Source: Paenibacillus sp. DCT19 (GTDB lineage Bacteria > Bacillota > Bacilli > Paenibacillales > Paenibacillaceae). From it: a DNA stretch of 64,000 nt. The stretch spans positions 4,661,501-4,725,500 of the forward strand of contig NZ_CP029639.1 of NCBI RefSeq assembly GCF_003268635.1. Reading direction: 5' to 3'. This document shows, piece by piece, positions 1 through 9,054 of the stretch (the first letter of the stretch is position 1; each line of letters begins with the position of its first letter). The translations under genes were made by a program, and so were the position numbers. The notes under the pieces were generated by a model that saw only the letters and a list, made by a program, of their open reading frames with translations, made no database searches and had not been told where the DNA came from.

Positions 1-749
1 GAAGAAGAGCGGGAGAAGGGGTACAGTAATGATCCTCGCTCATCAATTACATCAATATGCAGCTCTTCATTGCCAGCCTGTATTTCATGTAAATAGTTGA
101 ACATCGTCTGAGCATCCTGCAAAATTTCGACGACGCCTTGGCTAACGTAATTCCCGTTCTTGTATACACGTGTAAGTGAGACATATCGGCTATCCGACTC
201 TCCTTCACCTGTAGGCATGGGCAGACTGCCTCCATCTAACATCGTGATAACTCGCCAGCCATTGCGATTCCAGGTTTCGTTGTACCAAGGTCTCTGCGTT
301 AAGTCGACATTCATCTGTCCGTTAAAAGCCCCCGCCCCTAGCATTTTGCCATTCACATCATAGATGTTAGCCTGCTTGGCTGTATTCGAGCTGCTAATGA
401 TGGCTAATATGACGTCGATTAGCGTGGTTGTATCTTTGTAGAATGCCGGATCTGCCGCAAGCCCCTGCTCGCTTCCTTCCGCGGGAGACAAGTAGTGACT
501 AAAGTGCTCCTTAACGAGATTGGAATAGACGATATTCATCGAGAAATTGTTCATCTTGACTACTTCCTGATCTAGATTACTCACAAGGGATGCACCGAGC
601 TGCTTCTGCTGTTCTTCGCTGCGACTGCGAATATCATTGGCCAGAAAGACGTACAACAGCCCTGCCACAATGAGCGCAAACACAATAAAGACCGCCGAGT
701 AATACATAAACAAGCTTTGCTGCAGCGTTCGAAAACGGTATCGAATCAT
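1..749 (-). CDS. sensor histidine kinase, N-terminal part (runs off the window)
   Basis: About 249 codons of a minus-strand gene whose 3' end lies outside the window. The start ATG at 749 is preceded by GAGGTG. The protein opens with a short basic cytoplasmic tail and a membrane segment around residues 15-35, followed by a long extracellular region rich in polar residues, as in the Cache-type sensing domain of YesM-like kinases. The kinase core is not in the window, so the class is inferred from this architecture and from the divergent sugar ABC transporter next door, a pairing common in Paenibacillus. It probably senses a carbohydrate and controls the neighbouring importer through a response regulator not seen here. 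A methyl-accepting chemotaxis protein is the main alternative. Confidence 0.6.
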   Translation of the reverse strand, partial: MIRYRFRTLQQSLFMYYSAVFIVFALIVAGLLYVFLANDIRSRSEEQQKQLGASLVSNLDQEVVKMNNFSMNIVYSNLVKEHFSHYLSPAEGSEQGLAADPAFYKDTTTLIDVILAIISSSNTAKQANIYDVNGKMLGAGAFNGQMNVDLTQRPWYNETWNRNGWRVITMLDGGSLPMPTGEGESDSRYVSLTRVYKNGNYVSQGVVEILQDAQTMFNYLHEIQAGNEELHIDVIDERGSLLYPFSRSS

Positions 750-908
750 CTTACACCTCAATCTACGGGTTCGAAAATGTCCACCCAACAGACCGCTTTT
801 GTCTATTGAGCCCATTCCTCAATCAGCGTAATGTTGAACACATAAGAATACGCTTACATTACGTTGTACTGCAAGACATCATATCTTATTCTTCCAGGAG
901 GTTCAATG

Positions 909-2210
909 ATGAAAAAAAGATTATTGGTATCACTAGCCAGCTTGTTACTCGTATCTGGATTGCTGCTAGCTGGCTGTAACTCAGCTAAAACATCGGAAGG
1001 TTCAGGTAAGGTAACCCTTACGTTTGGAACCAGCCAAAGTGGTATTCCACGCACCGGGATTATGCAAACGATGGCGAAGGAATATGAACAAGAAACGGGT
1101 GTGAAAATTGACTTTCAGGTGGTGCCTGACGCCCAGTGGCGTGATCTGATCAAAGTTAAGCTCGCTTCTGGTGAAGCACCGGATATCTTCAATGTGGATG
1201 TAGACCCACTTAGCATGCCGGCTAATGTACGACCTGAAGAGAATGCGATTGACCTGACCAATGAGGAATTTGCCGGACGAATGTCCGAAGAAATTCTCCC
1301 AACCGTCAGCTATAACGATAAAGTATACGGCGTTTCATTCGCTCCATCAAAAATCTGGTATGTGTACTATAACAAACGGATATTTAATGAGCTGGGCATC
1401 GAGCCCCCAACCACATACGCCGAGTTTAAGGCCATTAGCGAGAAAATTAAGGCTCAAGATATCATCCCATTCTATCAAGCACCAGCAAGCGGATGGTATC
1501 AGGTACTCCCCCTGTTCGAGACAGGGCCTAACTATGAACATACGACACCCGGAACTTATGAGAAACTGAACAACAATGAGATGAAGGTGGCAGATCTGAC
1601 GCAGTTAAAGACCGTTATTGAGCAATTAAAAGAATTCGCAGATCTCGGATATTTCGGAAAGGACTTCTTGTCCAACACAGTCGAAGCTGGTATCGAAGCC
1701 TTCGGTCAGGAAAAAGCAGCAATGCTGCTGCGTGTGCCTGGTACTGAAAAAGAAGTTTCCGAAGCTTACCCTGAGATGGAAGACAATATGGGATTCTTCG
1801 TCATGCCTTGGGGTGATAACCAAACGATTGGTGTCAATCCAGGTGGTTCCGCAGCGATGTTTGGCAACAAAAACAGCAAGCATCCTGAAGAAGTGCTGAA
1901 ATTCTTCCGCTGGATTACAGAGCATGACAATCTACAACGTGTATTTGACGGAGGCGAGGGTAATCTGACCATCTGCTGGCCCGAGATCGAGCCTAAGCTG
2001 ACGCAAGATTATATCGATTATGAGAAAAATCATGAAAAGGGAACGGTTATGCAAGCTGCCGTGAAGTATATCGATCCTCAATGGATGGATATCGGCAAAG
2101 ATATCTCGGGTATGTTTGCCGGCGCTATGACTCCTGATCAAATCTTGCAAAATATCGATAAACGTCGGGCGGAACAAGCCAAAGTGTTAAAAGATGAGGC
2201 ATGGCAGTAG
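909..2210 (+). CDS. carbohydrate ABC transporter substrate-binding lipoprotein
   Basis: Extracellular solute-binding protein of family 1, about 434 residues. The N-terminus is a basic start, a hydrophobic stretch and the lipobox LLAGC, so it is exported and lipid-anchored on the outer face of the membrane. The body has the usual features of the family: YNDKVYGVSFAPSK near residue 140, a G/W-rich sugar-binding region, and VNPGGSAAMFG near residue 310. Two ATGs lie at 906 and 909; the second is chosen because AGGAGG (896-901) sits 7 nt before it. The gene is first in an operon with two permeases. No ATPase is encoded here, so a shared MsmX-like ATPase elsewhere is expected. The substrate cannot be told. 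Confidence 0.9.
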   Translation: MKKRLLVSLASLLLVSGLLLAGCNSAKTSEGSGKVTLTFGTSQSGIPRTGIMQTMAKEYEQETGVKIDFQVVPDAQWRDLIKVKLASGEAPDIFNVDVDPLSMPANVRPEENAIDLTNEEFAGRMSEEILPTVSYNDKVYGVSFAPSKIWYVYYNKRIFNELGIEPPTTYAEFKAISEKIKAQDIIPFYQAPASGWYQVLPLFETGPNYEHTTPGTYEKLNNNEMKVADLTQLKTVIEQLKEFADLGYFGKDFLSNTVEAGIEAFGQEKAAMLLRVPGTEKEVSEAYPEMEDNMGFFVMPWGDNQTIGVNPGGSAAMFGNKNSKHPEEVLKFFRWITEHDNLQRVFDGGEGNLTICWPEIEPKLTQDYIDYEKNHEKGTVMQAAVKYIDPQWMDIGKDISGMFAGAMTPDQILQNIDKRRAEQAKVLKDEAWQ

Positions 2211-2253
2211 TTGTGTCGTGTCACTACAGTGAAGCACGCGGCAGGAAGGACAG

Positions 2254-3138
2254 GTGTTACATGTTATGAATGCGAACAAAATTTATCCTTGGTACTTCTC
2301 ATCCGGAGCGATTGTGCTTTACATCCTATTCATCGTCGCTCCCGCCCTGCTGGGTATATATTATTCCTTCACCGATTGGAACAGCTATAGCTCGGAGAAG
2401 AACTTTGTTGGACTGGAGCATTTCCGCACGATTCTGGCGGGTGATCCAACCTATCTGCTTTTTATCAAAAACACAGTGTTATTTACGTTAGTTACATCGA
2501 TTGCGAAAACGGTATTAGGGCTATTTCTCGCCTTGCTACTCGTTAGTGGTGTAAAGGCAGCCAATCTGCATCGGATGATTATTTTCTCACCGCAGGTGCT
2601 GTCCTTCCTCATCATTGGTCTAGTATTCAAGAGTCTGCTTGATCCAAACAATGGCTTCGTTAACGTTACGCTGCGGTCACTCGGACTCGATTTTCTCGCG
2701 CAGAACTGGCTCGGCTCACTGACATGGGCGATGCCGTCCATTATGGCTGTGGATACGTGGAAAGGCATGGGCTATATTATGGTGCTGTTTATTGCGGGAT
2801 TGCTCGCCATTCCCCGTGATTATTACGAAGCGGCATCCATTGACGGCGCAGGTTTCTGGCAGAAGCTATTCAAGATCACCCTGCCGATGCTGATGCCTAC
2901 CATCACCATTGCAACGGTATTAAATATTACGTATGGCTTGCGGGTATTCGATGCTGTTTACGTGCTCACCAACGGTGGCCCGGGTAATGCAACAGATGTC
3001 ATTAACACAGCAGTGTATTCGTCTTTTGCCAAAGGGTATTGGGGACTCGGTAGTGCACTATCCACCATCTTGTTTGTCATTATGGCGATCATCTCCTTCT
3101 TCATTATTCGCTTGATGAACCGAAAGGTGGAATTCTAG
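2254..3138 (+). CDS. carbohydrate ABC transporter permease, MalF-like
   Basis: Inner-membrane permease of about 294 residues with six predicted membrane spans. The EAA loop of binding-protein-dependent importers is seen as YYEAASIDGAGFWQKLFKIT near residue 195. It follows the binding protein by 43 bases and ends immediately before the second permease, so the three genes form an operon. The start is uncertain: GTG at 2254 follows AGGAAGGA closely, while ATG at 2266 would give the more typical N-terminus MNANKIYPWYF. It forms half of the transmembrane channel of a sugar importer. Confidence 0.88.
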   Translation: MLHVMNANKIYPWYFSSGAIVLYILFIVAPALLGIYYSFTDWNSYSSEKNFVGLEHFRTILAGDPTYLLFIKNTVLFTLVTSIAKTVLGLFLALLLVSGVKAANLHRMIIFSPQVLSFLIIGLVFKSLLDPNNGFVNVTLRSLGLDFLAQNWLGSLTWAMPSIMAVDTWKGMGYIMVLFIAGLLAIPRDYYEAASIDGAGFWQKLFKITLPMLMPTITIATVLNITYGLRVFDAVYVLTNGGPGNATDVINTAVYSSFAKGYWGLGSALSTILFVIMAIISFFIIRLMNRKVEF

Positions 3139-3962
3139 ATGCGATTGAAGAAACGACTTGTTTCCCTATGTCTGAACGTGCTGGCATGGATCCTCAGTCT
3201 CATTGTGTTGATTCCTTTTGCCGTCATCGTCCTGAACTCATTCAAGTCCGATGCGGAAGCTAAAGTGCTGAAACTAACACTTCCAGAGACGTTTATTTTC
3301 GAAAATTATAAAATTGTATATGAGCAAGGGCATCTGGGTAGCTCCTTCTTCAACAGTCTGTTACATGCGGGAGCATCCTCCCTTTTACTCGTATTTGTCG
3401 TGGCTTTCTCGGCCTTCACACTATCTCGGAATCACTCCCGGTGGAGTAAGTTCCTATACTTCTTCCTCATTCTAGGCATTACATTGCCTCTGAACTATAT
3501 TCCATTGATGGAAGTAATGAAGACGCTAGGCATGATTAATTCACACATGGGTATGATTCTACTCTACACAGCGATGGGCATTCCCATCTCCCTGTTCATT
3601 ACGTTTGCGTTTGTATCGAATATTCCAAGAGAGTTAGACGAGGCTGCCATCATGGATGGATGCAACGGGATCAAGCTTTTCTTAAAAGTCATTGTCCCCT
3701 GCTCACCTCCGTGCTGGTTACGGTATTCGTGTTGAATTTCCTCAGTGTATGGAATGAATTCACCGCTCCGCTCTACATGCTCAATACGGTCGAGATGTGG
3801 CCTATGACGCTGGCTGTATATAATTTCTTCGGACAGTTCAGTGCACAGTGGAATCTAGTTAGTGCGGATATTGTACTTACGTCACTGCCAGTGTTAATTG
3901 TGTTCCTCATTGGGCAAAAGTATATTGTAGGCGGGCTCACTTCCGGAGCTGTCAAAGGGTGA
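3139..3962 (+). pseudogene. carbohydrate ABC permease, MalG-like, frameshifted
   Basis: Second channel subunit of the sugar importer, starting one base after the first permease. The reading frame is normal through the EAA loop (ELDEAAIMDGCNGIKLF) and then breaks after KVIVP. The rest of the protein, LLTSVLVTVFVLNFLSVWNE onward to the stop at 3962, is in another frame. Adding one C to the run of four at 3696-3699 restores an uninterrupted protein of about 274 residues. Every expected element is present apart from this one base, so a sequence error or a very recent mutation is more likely than decay. Confidence 0.85.
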
Positions 3963-4073
3963 TATGGCAGGATTTCATAAGGATACGCAAGATGGAAAAT
4001 GGAGTTCAGCTAACATGAATCAAACACATGCTGTGGAGGACAACGTAAAAATTTCATTTGACTTCGGCGCATT

Positions 4074-4094
4074 TTGTAACTATTATGGTTACAA
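4074..4094. promoter_or_regulatory. palindromic operator in front of the Rrf2 gene
   Basis: Perfect inverted repeat TTGTAAC-N7-GTTACAA, 16 bases before the Rrf2 start codon. An almost identical palindrome with the same 7-base spacer lies before the oxidoreductase at 4657-4677. This suggests that the Rrf2 protein binds both and controls itself and its neighbour. The binding is inferred, not shown. Confidence 0.6.
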
Positions 4095-4109
4095 CGGTGG
4101 TGATTAGCA

Positions 4110-4535
4110 ATGAAACAAATCAGCAGTCGTTTCTCCATTGCAGTTCATACATTATCTCTGATTGCCGTTGTACCTACAGAGTGCACCGGAGATTTTATAG
4201 CTAGAAGTGTCAATACCAATCCCGTCATCATTCGCCGGATCATGTCCACGCTGAAGAAAGCAGGCTTGATTGATGTCAGACCTGGCGTTGGTGGTGCATA
4301 TCTTCTCAAGCCGCCTGCGGAGATCACGTTGTTGGATATCTATCATGCGCTTGATGTCGTGGAGGATGGTCAGCTGTTTAACTTTCACAAACATCCGAAT
4401 CCAGCCTGTTCGGTAGGTAGCATGATTGAGCATACATTGCGTGCCGAACTGGTAGAGGCTCAGCTTGCCATGGAGGAACGGTTGAAGCGTGTAACGATTC
4501 AGCAGTTGATGGATCAAGTTCAACCGGATGAATAG
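4110..4535 (+). CDS. Rrf2 family transcriptional regulator, YwnA-like
   Basis: A 141-residue winged-helix DNA-binding protein. The N-terminus MKQISSRFSIAVHTLSLIA and the helix-turn-helix with wing (IIRRIMSTLKKAGLIDVRPG, then GGAYLLKPP) are typical of Rrf2 proteins such as YwnA. There is one cysteine in the central NPACSVG motif rather than the three-cysteine iron-sulfur cluster of IscR, so any redox sensing would be through a single thiol. The gene has a palindrome just before it and a terminator just after it. The next gene, an NmrA-like oxidoreductase, has a matching palindrome and is the probable regulated partner, as in the ywnA-ywnB arrangement of Bacillus. Confidence 0.85.
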   Translation: MKQISSRFSIAVHTLSLIAVVPTECTGDFIARSVNTNPVIIRRIMSTLKKAGLIDVRPGVGGAYLLKPPAEITLLDIYHALDVVEDGQLFNFHKHPNPACSVGSMIEHTLRAELVEAQLAMEERLKRVTIQQLMDQVQPDE

Positions 4536-4605
4536 CCCAGTCACTGTACTTCGTTTCGATTTTTCGATTGGTTCGGTGAAGAGAACTGGCTATTCTGGTG
4601 AACAT

Positions 4606-4632
4606 AAAAAAGCTCAGGGTTGAGCTTTTTTT
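4606..4632 (+). terminator. rho-independent terminator after the Rrf2 gene
   Basis: Stem AAAAAGCTCA / TGAGCTTTTT with a GGGT loop and a run of Ts, 70 bases after the Rrf2 stop. It separates the regulator transcript from the oxidoreductase gene. Confidence 0.85.
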
Positions 4633-4656
4633 ATCCCTTCGTTGTAATCACACCTG

Positions 4657-4677
4657 TTATAACGTATATGGTTACAT
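4657..4677. promoter_or_regulatory. second Rrf2-type operator, before the oxidoreductase
   Basis: TTATAAC-N7-GTTACAT. It differs from the palindrome at 4074-4094 at one position in each arm and has the same spacer length. It lies about 100 bases before the oxidoreductase start, where a promoter is expected. Confidence 0.55.
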
Positions 4678-4774
4678 CAATACTTTAATACTTTTACATC
4701 AGCAAAGTTATATTAACGCATCTACTTAGGCATTTCCCTATGATTCTAAAACATACCCATTGGAGGAATTAACA

Positions 4775-5632
4775 ATGACAATTTTAGTTACTGGCGCAAC
4801 AGGACATCTCGGTTCACTCGTCGTAGAAGCTTTGCTACAATCCGTTCCGGCTTCGAATCTGGCAGTAAGTGTTCGTAATCCAGAAAAAGCAGAGCACCTA
4901 CGCTCCCAAGGTGTGGACGTACGTCATGGTGATTTTGATCAGCCGGAAACATTGGCACAAGCCTTTGCCGGTGTAGATCGACTGCTCTTGATCTCTGCAG
5001 ATGCAGATAACGAAACGCGTATTCGTCAGCACAAGGCTGCCGTAAGTGCAGCGAAGCAAGCTGGAGTTGGCTTTATCGCCTACACGAGTGTTGTCAATGC
5101 AGGACAGAGTTCCCTTTCTCTCGCAGAAGTACACCGTGCAACAGAGAGTGCGATTCTGGAGACAGGTATCCCGTATTCCTTCCTACGGAACAACTGGTAC
5201 TTGGAAAATGAAGCAGGCAGTATTCAAGCTGCGATTCAAGGCGCACCTTGGGTTCATGCTACAGATTCCAGCCAGGTAGGCTGGGCTACCCGTCGTGACT
5301 ACGCACATGCTGCAGCTGCTGTGCTTACAGGTGAAGGTCATGAGAACACAGTCTATGAACTGTCTGGCAAACTTCTAACTCAAGCTGACCTTGCTGCCAT
5401 CGCTGGTGAAGTACTGGGCAAGGACATCCCCGTTCAGAACGTAGACGGTGCTGCCTATGCTGAAATCATGAAAGGCGCGGGTCTACCAGACTTTATCGTA
5501 TCCATGCTAGTGGATATGCAAGCTGCAATTAAAGATGGCGCACTTGCAGTAGAGAGCAACACACTCGAACAATTGCTTGGACGTCCAGCTCAGCCACTTC
5601 GTGAAGGCATTCAAGCGATTGTTGGTCAATAA
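4775..5632 (+). CDS. NmrA-like NAD(P)-binding SDR oxidoreductase
   Basis: Atypical short-chain dehydrogenase/reductase of about 285 residues, similar to NmrA and QOR2 (YtfG) type quinone reductases. The nucleotide-binding motif GATGHLG lies at residues 7-13. The region RNPEKAEHLRSQGVDVRHGD is the usual second dinucleotide-contact segment, and a YTSVVNA motif replaces the classical YxxxK site. The start ATG at 4775 is chosen because GGAGG is 7 nt before it. Such proteins bind NADPH and reduce quinones or sense redox state. Control by the neighbouring Rrf2 protein fits a response to electrophile or thiol stress. The substrate is unknown. Confidence 0.85.
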   Translation: MTILVTGATGHLGSLVVEALLQSVPASNLAVSVRNPEKAEHLRSQGVDVRHGDFDQPETLAQAFAGVDRLLLISADADNETRIRQHKAAVSAAKQAGVGFIAYTSVVNAGQSSLSLAEVHRATESAILETGIPYSFLRNNWYLENEAGSIQAAIQGAPWVHATDSSQVGWATRRDYAHAAAAVLTGEGHENTVYELSGKLLTQADLAAIAGEVLGKDIPVQNVDGAAYAEIMKGAGLPDFIVSMLVDMQAAIKDGALAVESNTLEQLLGRPAQPLREGIQAIVGQ

Positions 5633-5705
5633 GATCTGATGAGCCGTTGAGCTGATTAGTTTCACCGACATCGATTCTGTTAAGGATATGTCATGATCGT
5701 ACGAG

Positions 5706-5745
5706 AAAGGGACACGCCAACTCCATGTTGGATGTGTCCCTTTTT
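5706..5745 (+). terminator. terminator after the oxidoreductase
   Basis: Long stem AAAGGGACAC...GTGTCCCTTT followed by Ts on the plus strand. The A-run on the other side could also let it serve the convergent minus-strand gene. Confidence 0.8.
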
Positions 5746-5888
5746 GTGTCATAACGATCGATTGTAGTGAGTATACACCGTAAGAGCAATCCCGATCATA
5801 GACCGGTGTTTTCTCTTTTGGTAGCTCTGTTTGCATCTCTATTTATATCTCGTTTGTATCTTCTCTCATGCTCTTTCTTATGATCCAC

Positions 5889-6428
5889 TCATGGCTGTTG
5901 AATGTACTGTACAGGAATATAATCAGCCAGCCAAATATTTTCATTTCCATGATAGAACCGTATTCCATCTTGGGCAGCCTTAGCAGCGTCGATTGTTAAG
6001 ATAATAGGCTGGTCATCCCGCCTGCGTCCCACCTGAGTGGCAGTTTCCATATCTGCGGATAGATGCACGTATTGCCGTTGTCTTGGTTGTAAACCCTGCT
6101 CCATAATGGAATCTACTGCACGCAAAGGCGTGCCGTGGTAGAGCGTCTTTGGTGGAGTTGCAGGTAATTTCGCAATCTTGTGCGGAGTCGAATGTCCATA
6201 TAAGGCGCGGATCCGACCAGCTTGAATCTCATGACGCTTTTTCTCCGAGACTGCGATCATCTTCTCTAGATGCGCTTCCGTCACATGCTTCCACTGCGGG
6301 CTCTCATGCAGCGCCACAAGCAATTGTGAGATCTCCACCCAACCCTCTTCGTCTAACTCCAGCTCATATTCCCACGGAGCATGACGCAACGCATATGAGA
6401 GTTCTTTACTCAACTTCATCAGATCCAT
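5889..6428 (-). CDS. kptA: RNA 2'-phosphotransferase, Tpt1/KptA family
   Basis: About 179 residues, the usual length for the family. Tpt1/KptA enzymes remove an internal 2'-phosphate from RNA using NAD+, giving ADP-ribose 1'',2''-cyclic phosphate. The family signature is visible: LSKELSYALRHAP at the N-terminus, then the GHS motif (YGHSTP), LYHGT, and HLSADMETATQVGRRR. The ATG at 6428 is chosen because AGGAGT lies 8 nt before it; a TTG at 6437 overlaps that site. The role in bacteria lacking tRNA splicing of this type is unclear. The gene stands alone between a terminator and a repeat element. Confidence 0.9.
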   Translation of the reverse strand: MDLMKLSKELSYALRHAPWEYELELDEEGWVEISQLLVALHESPQWKHVTEAHLEKMIAVSEKKRHEIQAGRIRALYGHSTPHKIAKLPATPPKTLYHGTPLRAVDSIMEQGLQPRQRQYVHLSADMETATQVGRRRDDQPIILTIDAAKAAQDGIRFYHGNENIWLADYIPVQYIQQP

Positions 6429-6515
6429 CGCAATCAACTCCTAAGTAGGTTAATAGGTTCGATGTAAGAAGGTTTCCACTAACCACTCTGATAACAGAAA
6501 AAACTTAAGGTTAGT

Positions 6516-6757
6516 AAAACTATATAGATTGAACTAAAAATATTTACACTGACCACTCCGATGACAGAATAACCTTCCGATCGCTGTTATCCCAGATTTT
6601 TTTATTCCCTTCCCATAGGGGAAAATCCGGGGATAGCGTATGCTTCCGAAGTAGCTTTCTTTCAGAAAGCTTTTAGGCGAACGCTTCGCTTCTTCACGTT
6701 ATTTCTGTCCTCTCCGTTCTTGTGTAAATTTATTGTTTAATCTATATAGTTAAACAT
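6516..6757. repeat. hairpin-forming repeat element (MITE-like)
   Basis: Two imperfect inverted arms, AACTATATAGATTGAAC near 6518 and its counterpart (GTTTAATCTATATAGTT) near 6735-6752, each continuing inward to TTTACAC and then to ACAGAATAAC-like sequence. The centre can also fold, pairing TTATCCCAGATTTT with AAAATCCGGGGATA. The whole 240 bases could form one long hairpin. A partial extra copy of the inner motif (CCACTCTGATAACAGAA) lies just outside at about 6482. There is no reading frame inside. It fills most of the gap between the KptA gene and the Imm48-like gene. Confidence 0.5.
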
Positions 6758-6783
6758 ATCTTCTTCGTAACAAAAATACCCCT

Positions 6784-7218
6784 TTAGGAGCGTACAGCCG
6801 TTAAAATCTCTTGTATATTCCGTGCAAGTCCCTCGTTATCATCCTGTGTAAATTGGTAGTGACCATCAATACCTCGATGAATAATTGTATTCATGACTGG
6901 ATGAGCCTCACGATCTGAAGCCACTCGAATGAGGTCGTCGGCAAAGTCTACTGCCTGTTGTTCACTGTAAAGAAACGGCTTAATCAGCATCCGAATACTT
7001 AGGGCATGAGCTTGCGGCTCTCTAAGCTGATCCCGATGAGTGATGCCATATACAGCGCCGAATCCAAAAGCAGCAATAACTTGTCGTTCCAGTTCTGTCG
7101 TCTGCTCCAACGGCGTGCCAATCAGCTCGCAGATTCGATTCACCATCTCCTCCAGCTCGTTCGCTGCAGCAGCCAAAATTACATCATTAATATCGTCAGC
7201 GTTAATAAAATCAGTCAT
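6784..7218 (-). CDS. Imm48-like immunity protein
   Basis: About 144 residues, acidic, mostly helical. The centre (FGFGAVYGITHRDQL), the segment ALSIRMLIKPFLYSEQQAVD, and PVMNTIIHRGIDGHYQ resemble the Imm48 family of polymorphic toxin immunity proteins. The ATG at 7218 follows GGAG by 8 nt and is preferred to an upstream ATG at 7266. No toxin gene is adjacent. The family assignment is from recognition only. If right, this is the outermost member of the immunity group that follows. Confidence 0.55.
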   Translation of the reverse strand: MTDFINADDINDVILAAAANELEEMVNRICELIGTPLEQTTELERQVIAAFGFGAVYGITHRDQLREPQAHALSIRMLIKPFLYSEQQAVDFADDLIRVASDREAHPVMNTIIHRGIDGHYQFTQDDNEGLARNIQEILTAVRS

Positions 7219-7388
7219 AGGTAATTCTCCATTTCTGAACCAGTTTGGATCCATTCTATGAATCACTTGCCCCTATTGTAACGAGATAGGGCGCTCAGTT
7301 CAAATCTATGAATATGCTCGATAGATGCTATGAACTGGAATAAAAGGGCAAGGGCGAACAAGGTTCATTCCATATCATGAGCAATTAA

Positions 7389-8282
7389 CTATTTTTTATG
7401 AATGGTAGGACTAGGAAGATTTTCGTAAGCATGAATGTTAATACCCGCCTGGTTCATGATCTCACGCAGCTTCGTCGCAAACTCTGAATAATAATAGTCT
7501 GTGTTCAGACTTCCCGCATAATCTCGCAGATCATACTCGGATAACTCTACTCTTAGGTCAACCAGATCATCCACCAGCACCTTCTTGATCGCTGCATCCG
7601 TTATGGATGGATCGATATGACATTCGTTGACTAGCGTCTGTAACGTTTGTTGCAGCGTCTGCTTGTCATAAGTGGGGTGCGTCAACAGGAAGCTCAGATC
7701 GTATAAGTCTTTGAACCGGGGTCTAACAATCGTCTGATGCAGCTTCCACGCGACTTGAACCGATAATGGAACAGTATACGGAACGACAAAAGGCTCTCCC
7801 ATAAGCGGTTGGTACGTGAGTGGGATCGGCGCAACCTCCATATCCAGATTAAATGAAATATCGAGAAATAACTCCTCTTCATAGGTATCTTCCTGTCTAG
7901 GTTCACTCGTGAAATAATAAGCTAGATCGGTATTAATCGTTGGAAAGTCATCCGCCATCGCGTAATCAATTCTGCGCCAAAAGGCGTTCTCTCGAAAACT
8001 TCTAAACATGACACCATCGTTCAGATCAAGCTCCGTGACCTGGATCATCCAGTCGGTAAAAAGTTTCTTGGCCTGCTGATCATCCTCGACCTTACCCATG
8101 TACAAAAAGTCGATATCCTCCGCATCCCGAATATCTCGGTTGCTTAAATATTGTCTCGTTAACAAGCTGCCTTTCAATACAAATGGCATGCCTACATGAG
8201 ATGCTCTTCGTAGCAGTGCCTCTAACGCAATAATTAATTTCTCTCCCCAGCTGAACTGGTGTAAATGCTTCACTTCAGACAT
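7389..8282 (-). CDS. AbiEii/AbiGii-type nucleotidyltransferase
   Basis: About 297 residues. The nucleotidyltransferase signature is seen near residues 36-60: VLKGSLLTRQYL then RDAEDIDFLY, giving the G-S and D-x-D pair that binds the metal and nucleotide. Later PLSVQVAWKLHQTIVRPRFK and DLYDLSFLL match the typical KD..DL region of the DUF1814 group. Members of this group act as toxins in abortive infection by modifying tRNA with nucleotides. Here no AbiEi antitoxin is seen; instead a 193-residue protein of unknown type lies 34 bases upstream and is probably co-transcribed. Confidence 0.7.
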   Translation of the reverse strand: MSEVKHLHQFSWGEKLIIALEALLRRASHVGMPFVLKGSLLTRQYLSNRDIRDAEDIDFLYMGKVEDDQQAKKLFTDWMIQVTELDLNDGVMFRSFRENAFWRRIDYAMADDFPTINTDLAYYFTSEPRQEDTYEEELFLDISFNLDMEVAPIPLTYQPLMGEPFVVPYTVPLSVQVAWKLHQTIVRPRFKDLYDLSFLLTHPTYDKQTLQQTLQTLVNECHIDPSITDAAIKKVLVDDLVDLRVELSEYDLRDYAGSLNTDYYYSEFATKLREIMNQAGINIHAYENLPSPTIHKK

Positions 8283-8316
8283 CTAAAGTTCCTTCTTTCC
8301 CTATATGTATGTGTGA

Positions 8317-8898
8317 TTAGATCCAGCCACGATCCAGTTCTTCTCTGCTGTCATAGACACATAATTCGTACTGTTCCTTGATGAGCTCGATTCCGTTGTG
8401 TTGCAGGATATGATGTATCTGCTTCACTGTGTTGTAGAACTGTTCAGAACTGTTATATTCTCGGACTGTTACAAATCGTATTTTGCCATTTGCATTAAGC
8501 GAGTTTCTTGATATATGTCCACCGTTACCTTCGCATAATTCTTTTAAATGATTCACATCATCTACGTTCACTTTACCGTGCCATTCGAAATAGGGGGTGG
8601 AGTTAGCTACCATTCGCTCATGAAAGTACGTCTCTTGCTTCGCTGGAACTTCTACCTTGGTTCGCACAACCGTAAACCCGCTATGTTGGAACCTTGCTGC
8701 CATCTGCTTAATCGTACTAAGTACTTCATCAAAATTCGTACTATGTATTACGCCAGTAATCATAGGTTGATGAATATAATCGCCATGATCTAACACAATC
8801 ATCACGGGTTTAACCTGTTCTACCTGGCAACGTTCAATAAAGCTTGCCTTCTCTTCAAGACTTAGATCATTCACTGTAATATGAAACTCAAATTCCAT
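8317..8898 (-). CDS. uncharacterised protein paired with the nucleotidyltransferase
   Basis: About 193 residues, start ATG at 8898 after AGGGAGTGAGC. I recognise no named family. It seems to contain two similar halves with a beta-alpha-beta pattern, the first starting MEFEFHITVNDL and the second near EWHGKVNVDDVNHLKEL. It is upstream of, and in the same direction as, the AbiEii-type gene, so the two may form a functional pair, with this one as substrate adaptor or antitoxin. That is inference from position only. Confidence 0.6.
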   Translation of the reverse strand: MEFEFHITVNDLSLEEKASFIERCQVEQVKPVMIVLDHGDYIHQPMITGVIHSTNFDEVLSTIKQMAARFQHSGFTVVRTKVEVPAKQETYFHERMVANSTPYFEWHGKVNVDDVNHLKELCEGNGGHISRNSLNANGKIRFVTVREYNSSEQFYNTVKQIHHILQHNGIELIKEQYELCVYDSREELDRGWI

Positions 8899-9054
8899 GT
8901 GCTCACTCCCTGTCGTTTCTTATGATGTTTGGATCGCTGTAAGGATTGATGCAAAGATGTTAGGTGTACTAATATACTCACAATTCTCTAGGAAACTTCC
9001 TAAATTATACATCGGTATTTTGCTAGATTTGTTTCAGTTTTTTTCATTTCCTGA

